Assembly: GCF_020229735.1 (NCBI RefSeq)
Contig: NZ_CP083457.1
Span: forward strand, 310,001 to 374,000
Direction: 5' to 3'
Length of the DNA stretch: 64,000 nt
From: Deinococcus taeanensis
GTDB taxonomy: Bacteria > Deinococcota > Deinococci > Deinococcales > Deinococcaceae
The position numbers were made by a program, and so were the translations under genes. Positions 52,704 to 60,422 of the stretch are shown in pieces; within the stretch, counting starts at the first letter, position 1; each line of letters starts with the position of its first letter. The notes below the pieces were generated by a model. The model searched no databases. It was not told the DNA's origin and worked only from the letters and a program-made list of their open reading frames with translations.

Positions 52704-53150
52704 ATGCCCGCTACGTCACGCCTCTCCCCCACTGATCACGTGCTCGCCGCCGTCCCGGCCCTGATCCTGGTGGCGGTCGCGTCGGTGCAGGTCTGGCGCT
52801 GGCACTATGAGCCTGTCAGCGCCTGGCGGGGCGGGGGCTTCGGCATGTACGCCACGGTGAACGACCAGCGGGGCCGCCGCGTCTTCCTCTTTGCTCTGGA
52901 CGGGCAGCAGTGGCAGAAGATGGAACTCCCCAAATCACTGAGTGGCCTCAGCGACACCCTGATGCTGCACCCTTCGCGAGAAGATCTCCGGGCTTATGGT
53001 CAGGCCGCCGCGTGCAGCGCCGAGTTGCCGCAGACCCTGGGACGCTTTACTGCCCTGAAGGTCGAGTACCGGGAACTGACGTTCGATCCCGGGCGCTTTA
53101 CCGTGACCAACACCTTAAAGGACTCGGTGCGACTTGACCGCTGTCCGTAA
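52704..53150 (+). CDS. hypothetical membrane-anchored protein
   Basis: 148 residues with one N-terminal membrane helix (VLAAVPALILVAVASVQVW) and an extracytoplasmic domain (GGGFGMYATVNDQRGRRVFL). Unrecognised. It overlaps the following membrane-protein gene by 17 nt, so the two are a translationally coupled pair, divergent from the peptidase operon. Confidence 0.7.
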   Translation: MPATSRLSPTDHVLAAVPALILVAVASVQVWRWHYEPVSAWRGGGFGMYATVNDQRGRRVFLFALDGQQWQKMELPKSLSGLSDTLMLHPSREDLRAYGQAAACSAELPQTLGRFTALKVEYRELTFDPGRFTVTNTLKDSVRLDRCP

Positions 53151-53991
53151 GGCTGCCGGGTGGTGGACCAGCCTGACCACTCAGGTCGACGACTGGCAGG
53201 CACTCTCACTGATGACCCTCTTCATGCTGGCGAGGTACAGCAGCTTCGGGGAACAGATGCAGGCCAACTACGGCTGTTTACTGGCCGTAGCCATCATCTT
53301 CAGGCCAGTCGTCCGTGAGCAGACGTTCTGGTTCCTCGTCCTCCTCGCAACCGCGCTGCCCATCGTCAACAACTGGTGGTCCCAGGGAGGTCACGCCTTC
53401 CTGCTGCTGTACTGGGTCGGCGCCATCTTCCTGTCTTTCTCAGCACAAGAGCCACGAGGCATGCTGGCCGCGTCTGGCCGTTATTTGATTGGCGCAACAT
53501 TCTTCTTCGCCGCGTTGTGGAAGTTCATGTCACCCGAATTCGCTGACGGAACTGCCCTGCAGTACTTCATGGCCACCATGATCCCGATTGGGCTGACCAC
53601 CCAGGTTTTCACAGGTCTGACCCAGGAGCAGCTTCAGCACAACATTCTGGCTATCACGGACCTTTTAAGCCAGAGTGTAACCTCAACAGTGGCCCTGGCC
53701 AGGCCACCGAACATCGCGCCTACAGCGCAAGTGTTCACATTGCTGACTCAGATGCTAGAAGGTGTCCTCGCAGTCGTCTTCCTCGCACCACTCGCTGGAA
53801 ATAAAGTCATCCTCAGGGACATTGCGCTCATTCTCTTTTTCATCACCGCCTACATCATTCTGCCGATTCCCAGCTTTGCCGTTTTGCTCGCCTGCATTGG
53901 CTATGCCATCGCGTCTTCCCCAGCAACCAGGGCCTTTTTCCTTCTGGCCTTCTTTCTCTGGCAGATCATCACTCTTCCTTTCGGAAATTGA
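53134..53991 (+). CDS. polytopic membrane protein, HTTM/DoxX-like
   Basis: 285 residues from TTG 53134, seven to eight hydrophobic segments. GRYLIGATFFFAALWKFMSP (a helix with Arg and Trp-Lys) resembles the HTTM or DoxX-like membrane domains, but catalytic residues of the gamma-carboxylase relatives are not evident. Coupled to the upstream 148-residue protein. After its stop, 53992-54273 contains only a GACCGC-CAT-GCGGTC hairpin (about 54159-54173). Confidence 0.7.
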   Translation: MTAVRKAAGWWTSLTTQVDDWQALSLMTLFMLARYSSFGEQMQANYGCLLAVAIIFRPVVREQTFWFLVLLATALPIVNNWWSQGGHAFLLLYWVGAIFLSFSAQEPRGMLAASGRYLIGATFFFAALWKFMSPEFADGTALQYFMATMIPIGLTTQVFTGLTQEQLQHNILAITDLLSQSVTSTVALARPPNIAPTAQVFTLLTQMLEGVLAVVFLAPLAGNKVILRDIALILFFITAYIILPIPSFAVLLACIGYAIASSPATRAFFLLAFFLWQIITLPFGN

Positions 53992-54273
53992 AGGTCATCC
54001 TTATCGAGGAACGACCGTTATCTATTTTTGAAAGTGAGCTGACATGTCTCATCACCCTTCAAGATGGGAAATAGACACCAGAAGATCGATTCCTGACGCG
54101 ATGCCTTTTCGAGGATGCGCTTAGAAGTCTGGGACCTTGTTTCCTCTCGGGGTTTGCAGACCGCCATGCGGTCGGCCTTTCCCATAAGACAATTCGGCAT
54201 GAGCGGCGAAGTCTCCAATGAATATCACCAGTACAAAAACTGATGCATTCGCTGTAGGGAATATCCACGAGCG

Positions 54274-54534
54274 TCACGGGTTGCCGCTGCCGTTTATTCC
54301 CCGGAACGCGCTACCAAGCGCGCGGATGAAGCCCGGCAAGGATCGCGCGGGCACGTAGTGCAACGCAAGGCAAATGACGTCTGCCAGCACAAACGACATA
54401 AAGATGCCGAAGGGAAGGGGCGTTTGGTAAATGATCGAAACAACGATCACCCCAGCGTGCACCAGGACAATGAAGGCGATGATGAGGGGAAACTGGGGCC
54501 GAGGCCGGGGTGAAGCAGGAACTGTGCGTGTCAT
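54274..54534 (-). CDS. small membrane protein
   Basis: 86 residues with two membrane helices (FPLIIAFIVLVHAGVIVVSI; GIFMSFVLADVICLALHYV). CCAGGAG precedes ATG 54534; the longer open frame from 54639 has no ribosome site. Unknown function. Confidence 0.62.
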   Translation of the reverse strand: MTRTVPASPRPRPQFPLIIAFIVLVHAGVIVVSIIYQTPLPFGIFMSFVLADVICLALHYVPARSLPGFIRALGSAFRGINGSGNP

Positions 54535-54684
54535 AGTAAAACTCCTGGAAAAGAACGTCCAGAACGGTTTTCTCCCGTTGCTGGACTGACAATACGGCTG
54601 GGTGATTCTCGGCAAGGTAGGAAATTTCGCTCGCTCCAAGGCGGGTGCGAGCGGCTACGCATATGACCTCCAGCAGGGAAAGGC

Positions 54685-54715
54685 GACGCCCGCAACCGGT
54701 GGGGTTGCGGGCGTC
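54685..54715. terminator. 13-bp stem hairpin
   Basis: GACGCCCGCAACC-ggtgg-GGTTGCGGGCGTC, perfect 13-bp stem without T-tract. No matching gene end is adjacent; it may have belonged to a gene displaced by the IS630 element starting about 40 bp further on. Confidence 0.45.
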
Positions 54716-54765
54716 TGGGTGACGGTAGGTTGTAGGCGTCTGAACGCAGAGTTACTGATCTCTAC

Positions 54766-55362
54766 CTAAGTTAATAGCGGAGCAGTAAAAGGTGTTCCGC
54801 GAATGAACGCGAGAGGGAGCTCTTTGCGACGAACGCGTTGCCAACCCAGCACCAGTCGAGCTTTCAACGCACTGACCGTTGGCGCGCAGAAGTTCCCCAA
54901 TACATTCCGTTTCACGTCGGCCCACACCAGCTCAATCGGGTTCAGCTCCGGGGCATATCCAGGAAGATAGATCAGTAACAGGCGTTTGTGGCGAGCCACG
55001 AACGCCTGAACGACTTTGGCGCGGTGAATCATGGCCCGGTCCAGGACGACGACCACCTCACCCGCGATGTGACGCAACACGTGTTCCAGGAAGGCGACGA
55101 CCTGAGGCGAACGAATGGCGCCGTGATGGGTGTGCTGGAGAAATTTGCCGCCGGTCGTGATGGCCCCGATCACCGAGAGGTGTTCCCACCGCAGCCGGGT
55201 CGGAATCACTGGGGTCTGCCCACACCGGCCCCAGGTCCGCACCTTGGTGGTTTTTAAGCTGAACCCGCTCTCGTCCAGGAAGACGATAGTGGCGCCCTCA
55301 ACGATCTTTTTTTTCCAAGGCCTCGCCCTGCACGCGAACCCAGGTGGCCACTTCTTCTTCAT
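54766..55362 (-). CDS. IS630 transposase, catalytic DDE frame (orfB)
   Basis: DDE catalytic region reached by frameshift at the A8 run: first Asp in IVFLDESGFSLK, second in VVVVLDRAMIHRA, Glu in LPGYAPELNPIELVWADVKR. The residues before IVEGAT are a read-through of the other frame, not a separate N-terminus. All three acidic residues are present, so a fused protein could be active. Confidence 0.85.
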   Translation of the reverse strand: MKKKWPPGFACRARPWKKKIVEGATIVFLDESGFSLKTTKVRTWGRCGQTPVIPTRLRWEHLSVIGAITTGGKFLQHTHHGAIRSPQVVAFLEHVLRHIAGEVVVVLDRAMIHRAKVVQAFVARHKRLLLIYLPGYAPELNPIELVWADVKRNVLGNFCAPTVSALKARLVLGWQRVRRKELPLAFIRGTPFTAPLLT

Positions 55363-55798
55363 TGCGTTCTACGGCGCGCAGTGCGGGCCGCTGATACGAG
55401 AACCCCCACTGGTGCAATTTGCGAGAGAGGTAATCACGATGCATCCACACGCCGAACCGCCTGCCGATCAGATCACGCACCCGGGCAGTGGTCCAGCCGC
55501 TGGTGTCGCAGCCATGCGTGCGAGGATCCTGGTCCAGGATCCCCTGGATCTCAACTTGTTGTTCTGCGCTGAGCTGCGGTGGGCGGCCGGTGGCGCGGGA
55601 AGCGCGTAGCGCTTCCTCGCCTCCCCGACGTATCTGGGCCCGCCAGGCGCGGATGGTGACTTCTTTGACACCGAACTGCTCAGCCAGTGAGCGGGTGGGG
55701 CGCTGCGGATCATGCAGGAGGGGAAGCGCACTGAGCCTTCGCTCTTCTTGCTGCGCTCGACTGAGTTGCCGGGGTCGCCAGGGCACCACATCTGCCAT
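55298..55798 (-). CDS. IS630 transposase, N-terminal frame (orfA)
   Basis: 166 residues from ATG 55798: winged helix-turn-helix DNA-binding part (RSLAEQFGVKEVTIRAWRAQ, then SGWTTARVRDLIGRRFGVWM) up to RVQGEALEKKDR. It lacks the catalytic domain. At its end the run of eight A (complement of 55307-55314) is a slippery site; a frameshift there joins EALEKK to IVEGATIVFLDESGF of the second frame. Confidence 0.85.
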   Translation of the reverse strand: MADVVPWRPRQLSRAQQEERRLSALPLLHDPQRPTRSLAEQFGVKEVTIRAWRAQIRRGGEEALRASRATGRPPQLSAEQQVEIQGILDQDPRTHGCDTSGWTTARVRDLIGRRFGVWMHRDYLSRKLHQWGFSYQRPALRAVERNEEEVATWVRVQGEALEKKDR

Positions 55799-55918
55799 AC
55801 CAGATGCTACCAAGTTAGGTAGAAATCAGTAGGTCCAGTGTAGGCCGCACGAGAGCTTTTTCAAGCGAAATTACTTGGTCCTTCCCTTCTACGGCGTGTA
55901 GGCAAAGGGCAACCGAAT

Positions 55919-56857
55919 CTATGGTTGATGATCCCCCCGATGGCCAACTGGCGCATCTCCAAGCCCCTCAGTCCGGGGCCGTCGGCGATCCAACAAGCTG
56001 CGGAGCCAGACCGGCAAGGGCAATTCACTCACAAGAACACCCAACACAATCAGCAGGCCCCCAAACAGCGCCAGCAGCGGTAACCGCTCTCCGGCCATCC
56101 GGCCAATGATGCCTGCCCAGACGGGTTCCCCCGTGTAAATCACTGTGGCGCGCGTCGGAGAGACGGTCTTCTGCGCCCAGTTCATCCCGAACTGAATCAG
56201 TGCACTTGCCGCCCCGAGCGCCACTACAGTGATCGCCAGCGTCCAGGAAAACGCGGGCACCTGCTCCCCAGCGGGCCACATCACCAGGAAGGCCAACAGG
56301 GCCGCCACCAGCAATTGAATGACTGTCACGCGCTTGGCGTCCACACGATTGGAAAAGGCACTGATCAAGATGATTTCGACGGCGATGGCGACTGCACTGG
56401 CCAGGGTCCAGTACTCGCCCGCCCCGAAGTTGAGGCTGGCCCCTTCCGGATTCGCCACCAGGATGAGCCCCACGAACGCCAGGGTGATGCCGATACAGGC
56501 CATCAGTGAAGAGGGCCGGCGCAGGAACAGCCACTGCAACAGGGGCACCAGCGGGACATATAGGGCGGTAATGAACGCCGACGTGCTGCTGGGGATCGTC
56601 TGCAGCCCGACGGTCTGCATGATGTAACCAGCCCCGATCGATGCGCCAATCAGGCCGCCAGCGACCAGTTCCGTCCGAGTGGGTCGGCCGAGGGTGCGAA
56701 AGGTCAGTAAGGCCAGCAGGAGCGCCGCGATCAAGAACCGGGCCCCGACGAAGAACAGGGGTCCGGTGTATGCCAGGGCGTGGTGAATGGCGAGGAAGGT
56801 GCCCCCCCAGATCATGGTGATGAAGACCAGCAGCAGTTCTTGACGGCTTAGGCGCAT
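55919..56857 (-). CDS. EamA/DMT family transporter
   Basis: 312 residues from ATG 56857 (GAAGGAG upstream), ten membrane helices in two EamA repeats: LLVFITMIWGGTFLAIHHAL, GYIMQTVGLQTIPSSTSAFI and the second repeat ending YTGEPVWAGIIGRMAGERLP. Intact, unlike the EamA gene at 18.4 kb. The XRE-cupin regulator gene lies 66 bp upstream on the same strand and presumably controls it. Confidence 0.9.
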   Translation of the reverse strand: MRLSRQELLLVFITMIWGGTFLAIHHALAYTGPLFFVGARFLIAALLLALLTFRTLGRPTRTELVAGGLIGASIGAGYIMQTVGLQTIPSSTSAFITALYVPLVPLLQWLFLRRPSSLMACIGITLAFVGLILVANPEGASLNFGAGEYWTLASAVAIAVEIILISAFSNRVDAKRVTVIQLLVAALLAFLVMWPAGEQVPAFSWTLAITVVALGAASALIQFGMNWAQKTVSPTRATVIYTGEPVWAGIIGRMAGERLPLLALFGGLLIVLGVLVSELPLPVWLRSLLDRRRPRTEGLGDAPVGHRGDHQP

Positions 56858-56922
56858 ACAGCTCCTTCGGGCATAACCCGGGTTCCCCCACGCGCCGCGT
56901 GGGGGTGAGGAAACCACCTCAC

Positions 56923-57483
56923 TCAGTGGGTGACGTTGCGAATGAACTCGGTCAGGGTGGGCCCGGTGTTGCGGTACGTGTAGGGCTGGTCGGACGGATA
57001 CGTGACGGAATCACCGGCGTGCAGGCGTGTGGTGCGGTTCTGGAACTCGATAGTCAGTTCCCCGTGCAGGACATAAAGAATCTCCATCATGCCCTGTGGA
57101 TCGGGTGACGCGACATAGTGCTCGCCGGGGCTGAGGTGCCAGTGCCAGAGTTCGGTGCCGTGGCGCGCGGGGGCCGTATTGACCAGGACCGCCTGGCTGG
57201 CAGAATGGGGTACGGTCCAGAGGGTGGCGCCGCGCTGCACCTCGCCTGTACCGGAGGACAAGCGTGGGGAGACGAGTTCAACGAAGGTGAGGTTGAGCGC
57301 TTGGGCCAGGTGATCGAGGGTGGAGAGACTGACGTTGCTCTGTGCGGCTTCAAGGGCGGCGATCATGCGGCGACTGATTCCGGATGCCTGCGCGAGATCG
57401 TCCTGGGTCCACGCCCGCTGGATGCGGTAATGCCGGAGGTTGTCGGCAAGCCTGCGCAGGGCGTGGTCAAGGGCGTCCGCCAT
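56923..57483 (-). CDS. XRE-cupin transcriptional regulator
   Basis: 186 residues: N-terminal XRE helix-turn-helix (TQDDLAQASGISRRMIAALE, about 25-75) and C-terminal cupin (about 105-183; PGEHYVASPDPQGMMEILYV, LHAGDSVTYPSDQPYTYRN). Such regulators sense a small ligand and control a nearby exporter or catabolic gene; the EamA transporter is next. ATG 57483 has TATATT 7 nt upstream; the longer frame from 57519 would run through the operator. Confidence 0.88.
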   Translation of the reverse strand: MADALDHALRRLADNLRHYRIQRAWTQDDLAQASGISRRMIAALEAAQSNVSLSTLDHLAQALNLTFVELVSPRLSSGTGEVQRGATLWTVPHSASQAVLVNTAPARHGTELWHWHLSPGEHYVASPDPQGMMEILYVLHGELTIEFQNRTTRLHAGDSVTYPSDQPYTYRNTGPTLTEFIRNVTH

Positions 57484-57486
57484 GAC

Positions 57487-57502
57487 GTGCAATATACTGC
57501 AC
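57487..57502 (-). promoter_or_regulatory. -10 box inside a palindromic operator of the XRE-cupin gene
   Basis: GTGCA-ATATAC-TGCAC encloses the minus-strand -10 TATATT (57491-57496). Binding of the regulator here would shut off its own promoter. Confidence 0.6.
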
Positions 57503-57573
57503 AAGCTCTCCGCAGACAAGGCTGCTATTCCCGCTTCATGCTTACTTGCCGTCAGTACGCACCGCCCAGCTCT

Positions 57574-58323
57574 TCAGAGCCACAGGAGGATCGCGGCTAC
57601 GATGAGCCAAGCTTGATAGCTCACCGCTCGCTTGTCATACCGAGTCGCAATTCGCCGAAAGTGCTTGAGGCGGCCAACCAGACGCTCAATCCGATTCCGT
57701 TCCTTATAAACCGCCGCGTCGAAGCAGAGGTCGGGTCCTTGATTTCTGCGCCTGGGAATCGTGACTCGAATGCCAAGACGGTGGAGATACTTCCGAATGG
57801 TGGGGTAGCTGTACCCCCTATCACCCACCAACCGATCTGGGCGAAGTCTAGGCCGGCCGCGTCCCGCACGGACAACAGCCCCTGTTTCCAGAAGTGGTGC
57901 CAAGAACTTGGCCTCGTGGCGTTCACCACCACTTAGGACGAACGCCATGGGTTTTCCCTGTCCTTCAGCGCGCAGGTGAATCTTCGTCCCGAACCCACCA
58001 CGGGAGCGCCCCAGGGCTTCATCGTGCTGGCCTCCACGAGCACCGGCTGCACATTGATGTGCGCGGACAATGGTGCCATCCACAAAATGCATGGACCAGT
58101 CGAGCTGGCCGCCCTGGTCAGCCTGGCGTTGCAACTCTGTCCAAATGGCCTGCCAGATGCCTTTTGCCGTCCAGCGACGGAAGCGACTGGCGATAGTCGT
58201 CCACTGCCCAAATCGGTCAGGAACATCCCGCCAGGGTGCGCCAGTCCGCAGGACCCAGATGATGCCGCTGATGACAGGACGATGGGCCAAGTACGGACGC
58301 CCTAGACCGATGAGGGGTGGCAA
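57574..58323 (-). CDS. IS5 family transposase
   Basis: 249 codons from TTG 58323; the frame stays open upstream to about 58404 with EINDEQWIRLEPLLPP, the usual IS5-type N-terminus, but no ATG or GTG is available, so the true start is unclear (CTG or a lost start). DDE motifs: MHFVDGTIVRAHQ, LVGDRGYSYPTIRKYL, YKERNRIERLVGRLKHFRRI, with WVLRTGAPWRDVPDRFGQW near the start. Terminal repeats were not identified. Inserted between the XRE-cupin regulator and the antiporter leader. Confidence 0.85.
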   Translation of the reverse strand: MPPLIGLGRPYLAHRPVISGIIWVLRTGAPWRDVPDRFGQWTTIASRFRRWTAKGIWQAIWTELQRQADQGGQLDWSMHFVDGTIVRAHQCAAGARGGQHDEALGRSRGGFGTKIHLRAEGQGKPMAFVLSGGERHEAKFLAPLLETGAVVRAGRGRPRLRPDRLVGDRGYSYPTIRKYLHRLGIRVTIPRRRNQGPDLCFDAAVYKERNRIERLVGRLKHFRRIATRYDKRAVSYQAWLIVAAILLWL

Positions 58324-58638
58324 GAGAGGTTCGAGACGTATCCACTGCTCATCATTGATTTCTTCGCGCCACAGCAGGAAAAGATACGCCTCGAAATCTC
58401 GCCGCTAAGCTTGGCCTACAGATCCTAGCCAGTCTAGCAACCTAAATTTCTGCCGTTACCTCTAAGGTAGGCCGGAGTGATGCTCAAGCACCTGCACGCC
58501 TGGGTCTTCACCTCCAGGCACACACCGTGCTGCCCTCCTCGCCCTCCTTAGCGGCCGGCTTTCGCGCTGCGCCAGCACCTGCGACGCGCGGGCTGAAGGT
58601 TAAGGCGGATCACGGCGTGCACTTCCGGATGCGGATGT

Positions 58639-58731
58639 TACGCTGTCAGAGAAGTAAGCCGCCCTGCGGCTGGTCCCAACGGCCATACGTTGACCTGGTG
58701 GAGTCCGATCTGCGGACTCCACCGTTTTTTG
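58639..58731 (+). ncRNA. structured leader (riboswitch candidate) upstream of nhaA
   Basis: -10 TACGCT (58639-58644), then hairpin 1 AGCCGC-CCT-GCGGCT (58657-58671), hairpin 2 CAACG-GCCATA-CGTTG (58677-58692), ACC-TGG, and terminator GGTGGAGTCC-gatctgc-GGACTCCACC-G-TTTTTT (58697-58730). It lies 14 bp before the nhaA ATG. The same layout with a covarying hairpin 2 precedes the second antiporter unit (60142-60235). Loop CCA could pair with the TGG that forms the terminator base, offering an on/off switch. Confidence 0.65.
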
Positions 58732-58810
58732 TTCCGGAGGACACATGACTTAACCTCAATCCCCGTTTGCCCGCTTCGTCCACAGCGAGTCCTTTGCCGG
58801 CCTGCTGCTG

Positions 58811-60049
58811 GTGTGCACGGCCCTAATCGCCTTTCTCTGGGCCAACTCCCCCTGGCGTGAGACCTACACGACCGCCCAGCACACGCACCTGGCCCTGTCC
58901 CTGGGTAACGCCAGCCTGGACCTCTCCATCGAGCACTGGGTCAACGACGGCCTCATGGCCGTGTTTTTTCTCCTGGTGGGCTTGGAAATCAAGCGGGAGG
59001 TCCTGATCGGTGAACTGTCCTCCCGCCGCCGTGTGGCGCTTGCGGTCGCGGCGGCACTGGGCGGCATGCTCGTTCCTGCCGCCCTGTTCCTGGCGCTGAA
59101 CGCCGGCGGACCTGGGATCTCCGGGTGGGGCGTTCCCATGGCCACCGACATTGCCTTTGCCCTGGGTGTCCTGGCCCTGCTCGGCTCCCGGATTCCCCTG
59201 GGCCTCAAAGTCTTCCTGACGGCGCTCGCGATCGTCGACGATCTCGGGGCAGTGATTGTGATCGCCCTGTTCTACACCTCCAGCCTCGACCTGACCTTCC
59301 TGGCTCTGGCGGCCCTCACCTGGGGCGCGGCGCTGTATGCCGGCTGGCGCGGGGCCTTCAGCCTGAAGCTGTACGCCGCGCTGGGTGTCTTGCTGTGGTT
59401 CTTCGTCTTGAAGTCTGGGCTGCACGCCACCATCGCCGGTGTGCTGCTCGCCTTCGCAGTGCCCATCCGCAAGCCCAACCCCGCCGGTTACCTGGCGGCC
59501 CTGACGAACGCCGCCCGGCCCGGACGCGGCGAGGTGGTCGGCGCACGGCTGCGGGATCTCGAAGACCTGCTCGAACGTGCGCAAAGCCCGCTGCACCGAC
59601 TGGAACATGCGCTGCATCCGTTCGTCACGTTCCTGGTGCTGCCGGTGTTTGCCCTGGTGAACGCGGGGGTCACCGTGACCAGCGGAGGCCTCGGCGCGGT
59701 CTCGCTCGGGGTCATCCTGGGCCTGCTGGTCGGCAAGCCCCTGGGCGTGGTGGGCGGCGCTTGGCTCGCCGTTCGCGCCGGGGTGGCCTCGCTCCCCCGC
59801 CGCGTGACCTGGATGCATATGGTGGGCGCCGGGCTGCTGGCGGGCATCGGGTTCACGATGAGCTTGTTCGTTTCCAATCTGGCGTTTGAGGACGCCGCCC
59901 TGCTCACGCAGGCGAAACTGGGCGTTCTCCTGGCGTCCGTCCTGGCGGCCACGCTGGGGGCCGCGTGGCTGATGCTGGGCAGCCGGACCACAGGTGCCGC
60001 CGCGCGGGCTGGCGTTGGTCCACACGACGGGCCGGATGCGACCGTGTAA
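58811..60049 (+). CDS. nhaA: Na+/H+ antiporter NhaA, natural start followed by a stop codon
   Basis: NhaA antiporter, about 12 membrane helices exchanging Na+ (or Li+) for protons. [40 protein letters not shown], the transport-site Asp pair in [20 protein letters not shown], and [15 protein letters not shown] are all present. The natural start is ATG 58745 with GGAGG upstream, but its third codon is TAA (58751-58753) where CAA would be expected; the same frame continues without break as [23 protein letters not shown] 58811 would cut into the first helix. So the allele is either broken, read through, or carries a sequencing error. TAA is also its normal stop. Confidence 0.85.
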   Translation: MCTALIAFLWANSPWRETYTTAQHTHLALSLGNASLDLSIEHWVNDGLMAVFFLLVGLEIKREVLIGELSSRRRVALAVAAALGGMLVPAALFLALNAGGPGISGWGVPMATDIAFALGVLALLGSRIPLGLKVFLTALAIVDDLGAVIVIALFYTSSLDLTFLALAALTWGAALYAGWRGAFSLKLYAALGVLLWFFVLKSGLHATIAGVLLAFAVPIRKPNPAGYLAALTNAARPGRGEVVGARLRDLEDLLERAQSPLHRLEHALHPFVTFLVLPVFALVNAGVTVTSGGLGAVSLGVILGLLVGKPLGVVGGAWLAVRAGVASLPRRVTWMHMVGAGLLAGIGFTMSLFVSNLAFEDAALLTQAKLGVLLASVLAATLGAAWLMLGSRTTGAAARAGVGPHDGPDATV

Positions 60050-60141
60050 CGAGAACCCCCTCCCGTGCCCATCGCACAGGTCCTTGAGGCAACCTTTACC
60101 ACCTCCCCGTTTTACCGGTAGTGAACTCTGCACTGACCTTG

Positions 60142-60235
60142 TACACTGAACCCACAATCCTGTCGTCATGACGGGTACCGGCGACCATACGCCGAACTGG
60201 AGGAGTCTGCTAACAGACTCCTCCTTTGTCGTTTT
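60142..60235 (+). ncRNA. structured leader (riboswitch candidate) upstream of the NhaD/NhaP unit
   Basis: -10 TACACT (60142-60147), hairpin 1 CCTGTC-GTCAT-GACGGG (60159-60175), hairpin 2 CGGCG-ACCATA-CGCCG (60179-60194), AAC-TGG, terminator GGAGGAGTCTG-ctaa-CAGACTCCTCC (60199-60224) and a T-rich tail. Compared with the nhaA leader, hairpin 2 keeps its CCATA loop while two base pairs change A-T to G-C on both sides, and the distance to TGG is identical (3 nt). Confidence 0.65.
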
Positions 60236-60248
60236 CCCAGGAGGCCGT

Positions 60249-60419
60249 ATGAACCAGTCCAATTCATCCCCACCCGATCCCGAAGAAGGTCACGAGTCCC
60301 CACCTTCACAGCGCGACCTCGTGCTGTTCCTCGCGACGTTTGTTGGCGCGCTGATCGTGACCGGTCTGATCGTGCTGCTCGTCGTTCATTTCTTCCTCCA
60401 GCCTCTACCCACCGGATAA
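60249..60419 (+). CDS. small single-helix membrane protein
   Basis: 56 residues: acidic/Pro N-terminus (SSPPDPEEGHESPPSQ) and one membrane helix (LVLFLATFVGALIVTGLIVL). CAGGAGG precedes ATG 60249; an in-frame ATG at 60168 lies inside the leader hairpin and is rejected. It ends 3 bp before the NhaD-like gene. Possibly an antiporter accessory subunit (inference). Confidence 0.75.
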   Translation: MNQSNSSPPDPEEGHESPPSQRDLVLFLATFVGALIVTGLIVLLVVHFFLQPLPTG

Positions 60420-60422
60420 ACC

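Larger units (their letters stand above)
54753..55831 (-). mobile_element. IS630 family insertion sequence
   Basis: About 1.08 kb. The ends TACTGATCTCTACCTAAG (from 54753) and, on the opposite strand, TACTGATTTCTACCTAAC (from 55831) are imperfect inverted repeats continuing to TAGC (22 of 26 matching). Between them lie two overlapping transposase frames. The repeats' outermost TA is the usual IS630 target dinucleotide. Confidence 0.82.

Noticed and set aside
19502..60049. Stop-codon reassignment (TAG and TAA as Gln)
   Set aside because: Two Gln-to-stop sites suggested it, but normal genes here end with TAG (1889, 8627, 31129, 46600) and TAA (60049), so simple C-to-T changes are the better explanation.
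60168..60248. upstream start for the 56-residue membrane protein
   Set aside because: It lies inside hairpin 1 of the leader RNA and would translate through the terminator; ATG 60249 has a good ribosome site.
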